Shown here: positions 1 through 8,711 of the stretch, one piece after another
Numbering within the stretch: the stretch's first letter is position 1
Layout: each line of letters opens with the position of its first letter
DNA from: an uncultured Lachnobacterium sp.
GTDB lineage: Bacteria > Bacillota > Clostridia > Lachnospirales > Lachnospiraceae
Direction: 5' to 3'
Assembly: GCA_937889225.1 (NCBI GenBank)
Contig: CALAST010000036.1
Location: forward strand, 1 to 63,676
Length of the DNA: 63,676 bases
Notes under the pieces: model-generated
What the model saw: only the letters and a program-made list of their open reading frames with translations
The model's database searches: none
Told to the model about the DNA's origin: nothing
Position numbers and translations under genes: made by a program

Positions 1-296
1 GCATATGGACGATATCCTAAGATATTCTGTCCACGGAATAACATCTGTAATTTTGTATTTTTAAATCCATCTCTGATTTTACGAAGACGATCCCATGGGT
101 CTTCTTTTAAGAAACGAAGTGATGCATCAAAAGTCGCGCCACCCCAGCATTCTACTGCATGGTAGCCGATTTTGTCCATTTTATCAATGATTGGAAGCAT
201 CTGTTCGGTTGTCATACGTGTTGCAATCAAGGACTGATGTGCGTCACGTAAGATAGTTTCTGTTATTTTTACAGGTTTTTTAACCACTTCTGCCAT
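1..296 (-). CDS. oadA: Oxaloacetate decarboxylase alpha / pyruvate carboxylase B-type carboxyltransferase, N-terminal part
   Basis: The minus strand reads about 98 codons from an ATG at 296 and runs off the left edge, so the gene is cut by the window, not by mutation. The protein begins MAEVVKKPVKITETILRD and carries the family signature RDAHQSLIATRM, followed by WGGATFDASLRF and RGQNILGYRPY, all hallmarks of the TIM-barrel carboxyltransferase that moves CO2 between oxaloacetate/pyruvate and biotin. An AAGGAGA ribosome binding site lies 6 to 12 bases upstream of the start. It is the last visible gene of the decarboxylase locus, separated from oadB by 273 bases of repeats. Because an acyl-CoA-type carboxyltransferase lies in the same locus, it could work in a transcarboxylase-like reaction rather than simple decarboxylation (inference). 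Confidence 0.93.
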   Translation of the reverse strand, partial: MAEVVKKPVKITETILRDAHQSLIATRMTTEQMLPIIDKMDKIGYHAVECWGGATFDASLRFLKEDPWDRLRKIRDGFKNTKLQMLFRGQNILGYRPY

Positions 297-338
297 GATA
301 GTTTCTCCTTGTTTATATAAAAATCCCATTTAATATAC

Positions 339-510
339 AAAGCGGATATTCACAATCCGCCTGTCTGATTCAAGCTAATATTCGCAATCCGCTTCGCTTC
401 TTGCTCATAACGGAAAATTACGGTCATAATTTCCTATCTGATTCAAGTCCATATTCGCAATCCGCTTCGCTTCTTGCTCATAACGGAAAATTGCTGTCGC
501 AATCTACCAG
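339..510. repeat. Dispersed palindromic repeat with a 73-bp tandem duplication
   Basis: The oadB-oadA gap has no gene. It starts with a GCGGA...TCCGC hairpin at about 342-360, then two copies of a 73-bp direct repeat (365-437 and 438-510). Each copy contains ATTCGCAATCCGCTTCGCT followed by TTGCTCATAACGG. The same core, in nearly the same words, occurs at 13546, 18742 and 45497, with a half copy at 21129, so this is one dispersed family. The copies lie in non-coding DNA here but overlap coding sequence elsewhere. Confidence 0.8.
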
Positions 511-534
511 CCGAAGCTGAAGCTCCGTCTGGTA

Positions 535-563
535 CACACAAGTTCCTAATCAGAACTTGTGTG
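535..563. other. 11-bp stem hairpin downstream of oadB
   Basis: CACACAAGTTC and GAACTTGTGTG pair perfectly around a 7-base loop, 7 bases beyond the oadB stop. A second, imperfect palindrome (CCAG...CTGG) lies at 507-532. Neither is followed by a run of T on the minus strand, so this is not a canonical intrinsic terminator. It could protect the oadB 3' end or trim the ratio of oadB to oadA message (inference). Confidence 0.6.
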
Positions 564-569
564 TTTCCG

Positions 570-1724
570 TTAAATTCCAAAAATAGCCATAAAGCATCCT
601 GCTGCTACGGCTGTACCGATTACACCGGCAACGTTTGGTCCCATTGCATGCATAAGAAGGAAGTTTGTAGGGTCTTCTTCTGCACCAACCTTCTGTGATA
701 CACGGGCTGCCATAGGTACCGCAGATACACCTGCTGAACCGATAAGCGGATTGATTTTGCCTCCTGTAAGTTTACATAACAATTTACCAAATAATACACC
801 GGAAGCAGTACCAACTGCAAATGCTACAAGTCCAAGTACTACGATTTTAATTGTATCCCAGTTTAAGAATGCTTCTGCACTTGTTGTTGCACCTACGGAT
901 GTACCAAGCAAAATAACTACGATATACATAAGTGCGTTGCTGGCTGTTTCTGTAAGCTGATGTACAACACCGGATTCACGGAATAAGTTACCTAACATCA
1001 ACATACCAACAAGTGGTGCTGTTGTAGGAAGGATTAAACATACGATAATTGTAACAATAATCGGGAACAAAATACGTTCTGTTTTGCTTACCGGACGAAG
1101 ATTCTGCATCTTTATTGCACGTTCTTCCTTTGTGGTAAGTGCTCTCATAATTGGCGGCTGAATAATTGGTACAAGTGACATATAGGAATATGCCGCTACC
1201 GCAATCGGTCCCATAAGGTCTGTCTGTCCTAATTTTCCTGCAAGGAAAATGGAAGTCGGACCGTCTGCACCACCAATAATGGAAATTGCTGCAGCTGCCT
1301 TATCATTAAAGCCCATAAAAATAGCAAGGAAATATGCACCAAAAATACCAAACTGTGCCGCTGCACCAAGCAAGAAGCTGATTGGGTTTGCAATCAATGG
1401 ACCAAAGTCAGTCATTGCACCAACCCCAAGGAATATGAGTGATGGCAAAATCGACCACTCATCTAACAAATAAAAATAATGTAACAAACCACCTACGCCA
1501 TTACTGGTTTCTTCCGGACTCGCCATAATATCCGGATAAATATTTACCAAAAGCATACCGAATGCGATTGGTAATAACAGCAATGGTTCATAACCTTTTG
1601 CAATCGCAAGATAAAGGAAAACACATGCAACAGCAATCATTACATAATTTCCCCACGTCAAATTGAAAAACGCTGTCTGATGCAGGAGGTTTGATAAAGT
1701 ATCAACTACGTAACTCACAAACAT
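570..1724 (-). CDS. oadB: Sodium-translocating decarboxylase beta subunit (OadB/GcdB/MmdB family)
   Basis: This is the polytopic membrane subunit that decarboxylates carboxybiotin and couples it to Na+ export. The 384-residue protein is about the usual family length. It carries the signature GGADGPTSIF (about 151-160, with the conserved Asp at 154), the re-entrant motif NPLIGSAGVSAVPMAARV and the C-terminal MGPNVAGVIGTAV, all tied to Na+ and carboxybiotin handling in the family. It has many hydrophobic segments. The start is ambiguous: the AAGGAGG site sits only 2 bases before the ATG at 1724 but 8 bases before an in-frame GTG at 1718, which may be the real start. It lies 21 bases after the biotin carrier gene and is surely co-transcribed. 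Confidence 0.95.
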   Translation of the reverse strand: MFVSYVVDTLSNLLHQTAFFNLTWGNYVMIAVACVFLYLAIAKGYEPLLLLPIAFGMLLVNIYPDIMASPEETSNGVGGLLHYFYLLDEWSILPSLIFLGVGAMTDFGPLIANPISFLLGAAAQFGIFGAYFLAIFMGFNDKAAAAISIIGGADGPTSIFLAGKLGQTDLMGPIAVAAYSYMSLVPIIQPPIMRALTTKEERAIKMQNLRPVSKTERILFPIIVTIIVCLILPTTAPLVGMLMLGNLFRESGVVHQLTETASNALMYIVVILLGTSVGATTSAEAFLNWDTIKIVVLGLVAFAVGTASGVLFGKLLCKLTGGKINPLIGSAGVSAVPMAARVSQKVGAEEDPTNFLLMHAMGPNVAGVIGTAVAAGCFMAIFGI

Positions 1725-1745
1725 TTCCTCCTTATTGAAATATTA

Positions 1746-2123
1746 TTAATTTAAAGTTGCAAGAAGCTGTCCTGATTCAACTGCATCACCAACGGATACA
1801 TCAATACTTGCTACTGTACCATCCTGTGGAGCTACTACCGGAATTTCCATTTTCATTGCTTCTAAGATGACAACTGCATCTCCACGTTTTACAGCATCTC
1901 CTACTTTCTTTTCTACTTTAAATACTTTACCTGCTGCACCTGCTTCAATGCGAACGCTGCCTGCACCACCTGCCGGAGCAGCTGTTTTTGCCGGAGCCGG
2001 AGCTGCTGCTTTTACAGGAGCTGCTGCTTTTCTTGGTGCAGCTGCCGGAGCAGATACGTTTCCATTTTCTTCTACTGTAACATCATAAACATTTCCATTT
2101 ACTGTAATTGTATAACTTTTCAT
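1746..2123 (-). CDS. Biotin carboxyl carrier protein of the decarboxylase complex
   Basis: This 125-residue protein swings biotin between the carboxyltransferase and the membrane subunit. Residues 1-20 form a short N-terminal strand region; residues 24-55 are a flexible Ala/Pro/Lys-rich linker typical of such carriers; residues 56-125 form the biotinyl/lipoyl barrel. The motif EAMKMEIP places the biotinylated lysine at residue 91, 35 residues from the C terminus as expected. It lies 17 bases from the gamma-subunit gene and 21 bases from oadB. It belongs to the gcdC/mmdC type of separate carrier subunit, so the oadA product need not carry its own biotin domain (its C terminus is outside the window). 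Confidence 0.95.
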   Translation of the reverse strand: MKSYTITVNGNVYDVTVEENGNVSAPAAAPRKAAAPVKAAAPAPAKTAAPAGGAGSVRIEAGAAGKVFKVEKKVGDAVKRGDAVVILEAMKMEIPVVAPQDGTVASIDVSVGDAVESGQLLATLN

Positions 2124-2140
2124 GAAATTATCCTCCTAAT

Positions 2141-2509
2141 TTATCTTCTTCTAATCGAACGAACTACAAAACCGTCGGTAGAAGTTCCTGTGCTTGCCGC
2201 AATCGCCGCTGCAATTACCGCAACTAATTCCGTATCATCTACAAGTTCTTCTTCTACAACCTGCTGTTCTTCTCTTTGTTCAATCTGATTTTCAAATGTA
2301 TTTGCAGCATTTTGGTTTGCATTTGCTTTTTCTTGTTCCTTTTTCTTTGCTTCTAAATAAGGAAAAATTTTAAAGCTGCTGATTACAAAAATAATCAATA
2401 CTAACACGCTAAATACAATACTCATTGAAATAAGTGTATTCATAGCTGCTTTTGACATAGTATCAGCAAGAGAAGGTGCACTTAACACAAAAAACCATGT
2501 ATTTTCCAT
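2141..2509 (-). CDS. OadG-like small membrane subunit of the decarboxylase
   Basis: This 122-residue protein has one strong membrane segment (about residues 23-47, rich in Ile/Val/Leu), then a charged Lys/Glu/Gln-rich helix with many Ala/Asn, and a C-terminal part ending SIRRR. That layout (short outside, one helix, charged cytoplasmic tail) is the one of OadG/MmdD gamma-delta subunits, which hold carboxyltransferase and beta subunit together. Sequence conservation in this family is low, so the call rests on layout and on its place between mmdA (14 bases) and the biotin carrier (17 bases). Confidence 0.8.
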   Translation of the reverse strand: MENTWFFVLSAPSLADTMSKAAMNTLISMSIVFSVLVLIIFVISSFKIFPYLEAKKKEQEKANANQNAANTFENQIEQREEQQVVEEELVDDTELVAVIAAAIAASTGTSTDGFVVRSIRRR

Positions 2510-2523
2510 ATAACCTCACCTGC

Positions 2524-3957
2524 CTATTTTGTTCCGTGTTTTTTATCTGCCTGACCTACATATTTTGTATAGAGCATTTCAAATGCAGCAATCAAGTATT
2601 TTCTTGTATCAGCCGGGTCAATCACTAAATCTACATAACCTCTTGCTGCTGCAGACATAATATTGGACTGTAAGTTGTCATATTCTGCTGCTTTTTCTTT
2701 TAATTCTGCTGCGGAAGCGTTTGGATACATAATTTTTGCAGCCATATCGGATTCCATCATGCCTACTTTTGCATCAGCCCAGGCATAAACAAGGTCTGCT
2801 CCTAATGATTTACAATTCATCATTGCATAAGCACTTCCAAATGCCTGTCCTGTGATTAAGTTTACTTTTGCACAAGTTGCATTGGATAATGCATAAATAA
2901 ATCTTGCAAGTGATTTTGCAATACGTTTTTCACTGCAAAGCAAGTTAGAAAATCCTGTTACATTTGTAATTGTAAGAAGCGGAATAGAGAATGCATCACA
3001 GAACTGTACAAATTCTGCTGCTTTTTCACAGCCTCTTGCTGAAAGAATTGTGCCAAACTCTTCTTCTACATCGCCTTCTTCATTATAACTGATTGCACAG
3101 TTTGCAACGACACCAACTGTCATACCATTTAATTTCACAAAGCCTGTTACCATATCTTTTGCATAATAAGATTTTGCTTCAAAGAAAATATGGTCATCGG
3201 AAATTTCAGAAAGAATGTATCTTGGGTCTTCAATTACGTTTTCAAGTTCTTCACATACACGATTTAAATCATCTGTACATTCATCTGTATAAACATCGCT
3301 TTCATTGTTAAGCGGAAGAACAGATACAAGTGCTCTGATATTTTCCATAATATCATCTTCACTGCCTACCATATCAATGCAGCCATTTTCTTCTGCCACA
3401 AATGCAGCACTAGCAGTATCACATTTTTCAATTGTATTGCCTGCAATTGCATTTGGGGAATTGATAAACATTCTGCCTTTCTTTTCTTCGATAAATGTAA
3501 AGTCAGAAAGTGCCGGAACAACAGCAAGACCACCACCACAGTTACCAAAAATTGCACTAATCTGTGGAATAGTGCCGGATGCTGCTACCTGTTTTGCATA
3601 AATCTGTCCGAATGCTTCTAATGCATCTACAGATTCCTGAAGACGAATACCACCACAGTCAATAAGACCAATTACAGGTGCTCCCATTTTCATTGCCATA
3701 TCATATACGGCAGTAATTTTCTTTGCATGCATCTCTCCAATTGTACCATTCAATACGGATGCATCCTGACTGTATACATATACAAGACTACCATCAATCA
3801 GTCCGTATCCTGTGATAACACCATCCGAAGATGCTTTTACGGAAGACAGATTAAAATCTGTACTTCTAGCTGTCACAAGTGAGCCGATTTCCATAAAACT
3901 ATTTTCATCAACGAGTTTGCTGATGCGCTGCATAGCTAAACTTGGATTATTACTCAT
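2524..3957 (-). CDS. mmdA: Acyl-CoA carboxyltransferase subunit (methylmalonyl-CoA decarboxylase alpha type)
   Basis: A 477-residue crotonase-fold carboxyltransferase with two halves. The N half has the motif GTIGEMHAKKI (about 71-81) and the oxyanion stretch GNCGGGLAVV (about 138-147); the C half has GQAFGSAYAMM and ADAKVGMM, which resemble the biotin/CoA site motifs of MmdA, PccB and the transcarboxylase 12S subunit. Family knowledge says it moves CO2 from an acyl-CoA such as methylmalonyl-CoA to biotin. The GGAGGTAATAAC-ATG start is well placed and a sigma-A promoter sits just upstream, so it is the first gene of the operon. Finding it with an oadA gene in the same locus suggests acyl-CoA/pyruvate transcarboxylation plus Na+ pumping (inference). 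Confidence 0.9.
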   Translation of the reverse strand: MSNNPSLAMQRISKLVDENSFMEIGSLVTARSTDFNLSSVKASSDGVITGYGLIDGSLVYVYSQDASVLNGTIGEMHAKKITAVYDMAMKMGAPVIGLIDCGGIRLQESVDALEAFGQIYAKQVAASGTIPQISAIFGNCGGGLAVVPALSDFTFIEEKKGRMFINSPNAIAGNTIEKCDTASAAFVAEENGCIDMVGSEDDIMENIRALVSVLPLNNESDVYTDECTDDLNRVCEELENVIEDPRYILSEISDDHIFFEAKSYYAKDMVTGFVKLNGMTVGVVANCAISYNEEGDVEEEFGTILSARGCEKAAEFVQFCDAFSIPLLTITNVTGFSNLLCSEKRIAKSLARFIYALSNATCAKVNLITGQAFGSAYAMMNCKSLGADLVYAWADAKVGMMESDMAAKIMYPNASAAELKEKAAEYDNLQSNIMSAAARGYVDLVIDPADTRKYLIAAFEMLYTKYVGQADKKHGTK

Positions 3958-4003
3958 GTTATTACCTCCATCTATAAAAATTAAAAAATTTCAGCTAGTG
4001 ACC

Positions 4004-4032
4004 ATTATATTCCAACGTTTGCAAATTTACAA
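4004..4032 (-). promoter_or_regulatory. Sigma-A promoter of the decarboxylase operon
   Basis: On the minus strand a -35 TTGTAA (4027-4032) and a perfect -10 TATAAT (4004-4009) are 17 bases apart, about 45 bases upstream of the mmdA start. The rest of the 194-base gap to the carboxypeptidase gene shows no other structure. Confidence 0.8.
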
Positions 4033-4151
4033 GAAAATTCTTATTTTTTTATTAAATTTATCTAAATCTAAACTAATTTTTCCCCCTAAATCCAACAATA
4101 TTCGCTATCTCACCTGTGGTTTACTTATCATTTATTTGTATTTCCCATATC

Positions 4152-5423
4152 TTACAATGTAACAAACTTTTTCAAAATAACTCTCCATATATCGCTTAAC
4201 TTCCAAATCGTGCAATCCTGTTCTGCCACAAATGGTATGGAACAAAGCTGTATTTCTTCTAAATATACATTATAATAGCCTAAAACCTGCCCCTTTATAA
4301 TTGGAAGCTCTACATCCGTATAAAGAATCGTTTCTGTTTTCAGATTCTCATTTTTCCCTAATAACACCTCAAAAGAATCCATTTCTGCCGTCACACTAAG
4401 TTCCATCGGACGATTCAGCCATTCTACTCCCGCCCCCTGTAAATATCCATCCACTTGTATTTTTTCAGATACAGACACTTTATCTATCTTCACATTTGAA
4501 TAATTTTCCATTCCATAATTTAACAATTCCCTCGTATCATACCATTTATAATTCTTGTTATTCGGCCAACCACAAGCTAAAAGAGCTACACAATATCGTT
4601 CCTCTTCCTGTTCAAATGCCATAACATAACAATAACCGGCTTTTGAAGTATATCCCGTTTTTCCCGAAAGTACACCGTCCATACTGTCTAAAAATGTATT
4701 TTTATTGGAAAATGCATAGTTTCGCTCTCCTGAAGTACCTTCATACGCTCTTGTTTGCGTAATCGTAAGGAATTGCTCTTTTTGAGGAGATTCCCAAACA
4801 CAATATGCCATCATTTTGCATAAATCCTGTGCGGTACTATGATGAAATCCTTTTTCGTCCTCTGCATCTAAACCATTCGGCGTTATAAAATAGGTGTCTG
4901 TACATCCAATTTCCTTTGCTTTCTTATTCAACATATCGGCAAATCCCTCTAAACTTCCGCCAATATGCTCTGCAATTGCTACTGCACAATCGTTATAAGA
5001 TTCTAGCATAAGTCCATACAACAAATCCTTTAGCGGATATGTTTCTCCTGCATTTACGCCAAGATGCACTTTCGGCTGCGAAGCAGCATGTTCGGATATG
5101 GTTACCACATCTTCCATTTTCCCATTTTCCAACGCTACAATACAAGTCAATATCTTTGTGGTACTGGCATTTGCCATAGGATTTGTCTCATCTTCGCCTT
5201 CTAATACCCTGCCTGTTGTTCCATCCATTAAAGCATAGGAATATGCATATAAATCCAATTCTGCTTTCTCATCTGCAAAAAATTTCTCTCTAAAATAAAA
5301 AATGGAAATAAATAAAACAATCAGCAATACGCCTTTTACGAAGTTGTGACTCCATTTGCCATAACGTTTCTTATAAATATGATATCTCATTCGCATGTTA
5401 AATCCATACTTGTGCCATTTCAT
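4152..5423 (-). CDS. D-alanyl-D-alanine carboxypeptidase (low-molecular-weight PBP, DacF/DacB type)
   Basis: A peptidase S11 enzyme that trims the terminal D-Ala of peptidoglycan stem peptides outside the membrane. All three active-site motifs are present: STTK (87-90), SYN (142-144) and KTG (255-257). A basic N terminus is followed by a membrane segment at about 30-44, acting as signal or anchor; a C-terminal beta domain of the PBP5 type (about 310-405) ends in a short amphipathic tail. The start is not supported by a clear ribosome binding site and an internal Met at residue 10 or 12 is possible. It is separated from the scpB gene by a MITE-like element and may have its own promoter. Confidence 0.92.
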   Translation of the reverse strand: MKWHKYGFNMRMRYHIYKKRYGKWSHNFVKGVLLIVLFISIFYFREKFFADEKAELDLYAYSYALMDGTTGRVLEGEDETNPMANASTTKILTCIVALENGKMEDVVTISEHAASQPKVHLGVNAGETYPLKDLLYGLMLESYNDCAVAIAEHIGGSLEGFADMLNKKAKEIGCTDTYFITPNGLDAEDEKGFHHSTAQDLCKMMAYCVWESPQKEQFLTITQTRAYEGTSGERNYAFSNKNTFLDSMDGVLSGKTGYTSKAGYCYVMAFEQEEERYCVALLACGWPNNKNYKWYDTRELLNYGMENYSNVKIDKVSVSEKIQVDGYLQGAGVEWLNRPMELSVTAEMDSFEVLLGKNENLKTETILYTDVELPIIKGQVLGYYNVYLEEIQLCSIPFVAEQDCTIWKLSDIWRVILKKFVTL

Positions 5424-5503
5424 AAAAAAATAACCATATACATCTTATTCTCTTGAAATGTATATGATTACCTTTCTTGTCTTATTTCTAAATTTTATAG
5501 TAT

Positions 5504-5628
5504 TTATTCAGTACCTTCATAAATACAATGCAAAAATCCATTCCGGATTGCTTCGCAATGGGATTTTTGCACTCCTGAATCACTTTTTTACGCACAAAAC
5601 AGCAAGTGTTTTGTGCTGTACTGAATAA
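5504..5628. repeat. 125-bp MITE-like element with 11-bp terminal inverted repeats and two internal hairpins
   Basis: The ends are TTATTCAGTAC (5504-5514) and its exact inverse (5618-5628). Inside are a hairpin with arms GCAAAAATCC/GGATTTTTGC (5530-5570) and another with arms GCACAAAAC/GTTTTGTGC (5592-5616). It fills the dac-scpB gap; the right end almost touches the scpB stop codon at 5636. It encodes nothing. The nested palindromes suggest a small non-autonomous mobile element, although part could also work as a transcript end for scpB. Confidence 0.65.
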
Positions 5629-5635
5629 TTACATT

Positions 5636-6202
5636 TTATACATTTAGCTCTACCTGCATTTCCGCTTCTGCCTCCTGCTTAAATTCCTCTAATTGCACCG
5701 GATTCAGTATTGGAAGATTATCTAAGGATGTTACACCAAAACTTCTTAAAAATTCCTCTGTTGTTCCAAATAAAAGCGGTCTTCCAGGGGCATCCAATCG
5801 ACCTAATTCACAAACTAACTTATATTCCACGAGCTTACTTACCGCATGCTCACAAGATACACCTCTTATTTTTTCAATCTCAGCCTTTGTAATTGGTTGT
5901 TTATAAGCTATAATAGAAAGCGTTTCCAACAAAACATCCGTAAGGATATGTTTTTTCGGTTGCTTTGCAATTTTAATCAGATATTCGTACATTTCTGACT
6001 TCGTACACATCTGATAAGAACCATCCAACTCTATAATCTGCAATCCAATGGAATCGCCTTTATAGTGTTCCATCATTTGCTCAAGTATCTCTTTTGTTTC
6101 TTGTTTGCTTAACTCAATTGCTTCTGCAATTTTTTCCAATTCGACCGCTTCTCCCATTGTAAACAGAATTGCTTCGATAATTGCTGCATAATTTTTTTCC
6201 AT
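5636..6202 (-). CDS. scpB: Segregation and condensation protein B
   Basis: ScpB is the winged-helix kleisin partner that binds ScpA in the SMC condensin complex. The 188-residue protein (MEKNYAAIIEAILFTMGE...) shows the usual two winged-helix units, with conserved ALFTMGE-like N-terminal text and the second-domain motif LETLSIIAYKQPITKAEIE and GRPLLFGTTEEFL. The frame is open further upstream, but the ATG at 6202 is preceded by AAGAGGA at a good distance and matches the family N terminus, so I chose it. scpA lies upstream, 132 bases away, and is probably co-transcribed. Confidence 0.95.
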   Translation of the reverse strand: MEKNYAAIIEAILFTMGEAVELEKIAEAIELSKQETKEILEQMMEHYKGDSIGLQIIELDGSYQMCTKSEMYEYLIKIAKQPKKHILTDVLLETLSIIAYKQPITKAEIEKIRGVSCEHAVSKLVEYKLVCELGRLDAPGRPLLFGTTEEFLRSFGVTSLDNLPILNPVQLEEFKQEAEAEMQVELNV

Positions 6203-6334
6203 ATAAATTTTCCTCTTGTCTGCTATTTCTTCCTCTATAAGATAATGAACCAACATAAAATCAAGCTATTTTATTACATAGTTCCATTCTTATGCCTTGT
6301 ACGCCTATTGCCTACTCTTTATGGTTTTCACTTT

Positions 6335-7087
6335 TTATGCCGCAATAGCTGATTCGATTTGGATATCATCAAACAAATTTTCTTGTGAAATCCTTATTTT
6401 TCCGACTTTCATCAGTTCTAAAATCGCCAAAAACGTTACTACTATCTCCTCTTTTGTAGTGCCTTTTTCCAGCAATCCTCGGAAAGAAAAGTTTTTATTC
6501 TTTAAAGCATACTGCTCTAAATGCCCCATTTTTTCTTCTACGGAAACTTCTTCTTTTTCAATTTTTCCAAATTTAGAACGAAGTGGGTCGATTTTATCAA
6601 CCTGCTTTTTCATCACATTTTTAAATATGGCATTTAATTTTTCTAATGTCAAATCAGATACCAATTCTTCTATATTAACAGGTTCCTGATAAGCTAAAAC
6701 CTCCGCAGGAATGGTCGGTTTTTTATACATTACACGTTCTGCATCCATTTGCAAATCTTTCAGTTCATACGCCATGCATTTATACATTTTATATTCCAAA
6801 ATCTGCTGTACAAGCTCATTTCTTGGGTCTTCCGTTTCTTCTTCCTCCTCCGTTTTTTGTGACGGAAGAAGCATTTTACACTTAATATCGACAAGCGTAG
6901 CTGCCATAACCAAAAACTCGCTTAATATATCCAAATCTCTGCGTTTCATTTCTTCTACATATTCCATATATTGACTTGTAATTTCAACAATCGGAATATC
7001 ATAAATATTTACCTTATTTTTGTCTAACAGGTATAAGAGCAAATCCAAGGGTCCTTCAAATACCTGCAATTTTACTGTTAAATCCAT
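6335..7087 (-). CDS. scpA: Segregation and condensation protein A (kleisin)
   Basis: ScpA closes the SMC ring. The 250-residue protein starts MDLTVKLQVFEGPLDLLLYLL, the diagnostic N terminus, followed by KVNIYDIPIVEITSQYMEY; the C terminus has the conserved winged-helix segment EEIVVTFLAILELMKVGKI. Length is normal. An AAGGAAATAAA site precedes the ATG. The gene order scpA-scpB is the usual one in Firmicutes; the scpA-scpB gap of 132 bases holds no other gene. Confidence 0.96.
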   Translation of the reverse strand: MDLTVKLQVFEGPLDLLLYLLDKNKVNIYDIPIVEITSQYMEYVEEMKRRDLDILSEFLVMAATLVDIKCKMLLPSQKTEEEEETEDPRNELVQQILEYKMYKCMAYELKDLQMDAERVMYKKPTIPAEVLAYQEPVNIEELVSDLTLEKLNAIFKNVMKKQVDKIDPLRSKFGKIEKEEVSVEEKMGHLEQYALKNKNFSFRGLLEKGTTKEEIVVTFLAILELMKVGKIRISQENLFDDIQIESAIAA

Positions 7088-7134
7088 TTTATTTCCTTTT
7101 TCACTTTCTTTTTACCATAAAACAAATCCAATTT

Positions 7135-8688
7135 CTACAACAGCGGTGCAAAAAGATGAAGCACACTTAAAAATAACTGATAAAAGAAGTTCTTATTTTC
7201 ACATTCCTCCAATGAAATCTGTCTGCTTTCACGAAATGTCATTAAAGCATCTTCTTTTACGCCGGATATGCAGGCTGTCTTATACATAAATGTACCACAT
7301 TCAAAATGCAGATACAAACTTCGAAAATCCAAATTAATTGTTCCCACGCATGCATATTCGTCATCTACAACAAAACATTTGGAATGAATAAACCCTGGTG
7401 TATACTGAAAAATCTTTACCCCTCCACGGATTAATGTTTCATAATTTGCCTGTGTTACAAGATAAACCATCTTTTTATCCGGAATCCCCGGTGTTACAAT
7501 ACGCACATCTACACCTGAACCTGCTGCATTAATAAGTGCCGTAATCAATTCCGTACTTAAAATCAAATATGGCGTAAAAATATACACATATCTGCGAGCA
7601 TGATTAATCAGATTTAAATAAACAGCTTCACCTACATATTTTTTATCCAACGGACTGTCTGCAAACGGCTGAATAAAACCTTTTTTTCTGTCTTCTGCTT
7701 TGCTTTCTGTTTGTAAAACTTCATTATCAATCGCTTTATACCGTGTAAAATTCTCACTGGATTTAGTTATAAAGCTCCACATTTCCAAAAACATCGTAGT
7801 AAAGCTCCATACCGCTTCTCCTGTGATACGAATCCCGGCATCTTTCCAATAACCAAAACGTTCTACTTCATTAATATATTCATCTGCTAAATTAATGCCG
7901 CCTGTATACGCAATTTTTCCATCTATAACAAGAATTTTTCGATGGTCCCTATTATTCATAACAACATCAAGCGAAGGGCGAAATGGATTAAAACACGCAC
8001 AATGGATACCTTTTGCTTGAAGTTCTTTATAAAATTTAGATGGAAAATTACGGATACATCCGAAATCATCATAAATCATGCGGACATGCACACCTTCTTT
8101 TGCTTTTTGCTCAAGTATATCAATGATGGAATTATACATAATTCCCGGGTCCATAATAAAAAACTCCAGAAAAATAAATTCTTTTGCTTCTTTTAAGTCT
8201 TTAAGCATATCCGCAAACATTTCCTGCCCTACTTTATAATAACAGGAATCGACTTCTCTATAAACCGGATATTTGGCTGTATTCGAAATATAATTCGATT
8301 GCTTCCATGCAATTTCATCTTCCTCAAATAGTGCTTTCTTTACTTCCTTATCTTCTATCCTAAGAGGCGAAACCATTTTTTCTATGTCGCTCATCTTTAT
8401 CCGCACTTGCTTTGTCATATCGGAACGCCCGAAAAGAAAATAACAGGGACAACCCACAATTGGCACAAATAAAATCAAAAATACCCATGACAATTTGTTG
8501 TACAATTTCATATCCTTGTAGACAACATAAAGTGCACATACCACCGAAATGATGCGTAAAATGGTATTTGCAACAGGATTACCATCTGTAGCGACATAAA
8601 TCGTATACACAATCCAATTAAATTGAATCAAAATCATAATCCCAATTAAAACTAACTTACTAAATAATCGATTAAAAACTTTCTTCAT
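7135..8688 (-). CDS. cls: Cardiolipin synthase
   Basis: A membrane phospholipase-D-family enzyme that condenses two phosphatidylglycerols to cardiolipin. Two N-terminal membrane helices (about 10-30 and 38-58) and a third hydrophobic stretch near 66-86 precede two HKD motifs: HRKILVIDG (His about 249) and HSKCFVVDD (near 430), each followed by the usual GxIN Asp/Ser segment. Length of 517 is normal. A GTG is in frame 5 codons earlier, but the GTGGAGG around it is itself the ribosome binding site for the ATG at 8688, so I use that ATG. It follows the subtilase gene by 23 bases and may share its transcript. Confidence 0.94.
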   Translation of the reverse strand: MKKVFNRLFSKLVLIGIMILIQFNWIVYTIYVATDGNPVANTILRIISVVCALYVVYKDMKLYNKLSWVFLILFVPIVGCPCYFLFGRSDMTKQVRIKMSDIEKMVSPLRIEDKEVKKALFEEDEIAWKQSNYISNTAKYPVYREVDSCYYKVGQEMFADMLKDLKEAKEFIFLEFFIMDPGIMYNSIIDILEQKAKEGVHVRMIYDDFGCIRNFPSKFYKELQAKGIHCACFNPFRPSLDVVMNNRDHRKILVIDGKIAYTGGINLADEYINEVERFGYWKDAGIRITGEAVWSFTTMFLEMWSFITKSSENFTRYKAIDNEVLQTESKAEDRKKGFIQPFADSPLDKKYVGEAVYLNLINHARRYVYIFTPYLILSTELITALINAAGSGVDVRIVTPGIPDKKMVYLVTQANYETLIRGGVKIFQYTPGFIHSKCFVVDDEYACVGTINLDFRSLYLHFECGTFMYKTACISGVKEDALMTFRESRQISLEECENKNFFYQLFLSVLHLFAPLL

Positions 8689-8711
8689 TTGCAATGCCTC
8701 CACAAAACATT

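Noticed and set aside
535..563. Intrinsic terminator after oadB
   Set aside because: The stem is good but no T run follows on the transcribed strand; kept only as a hairpin.
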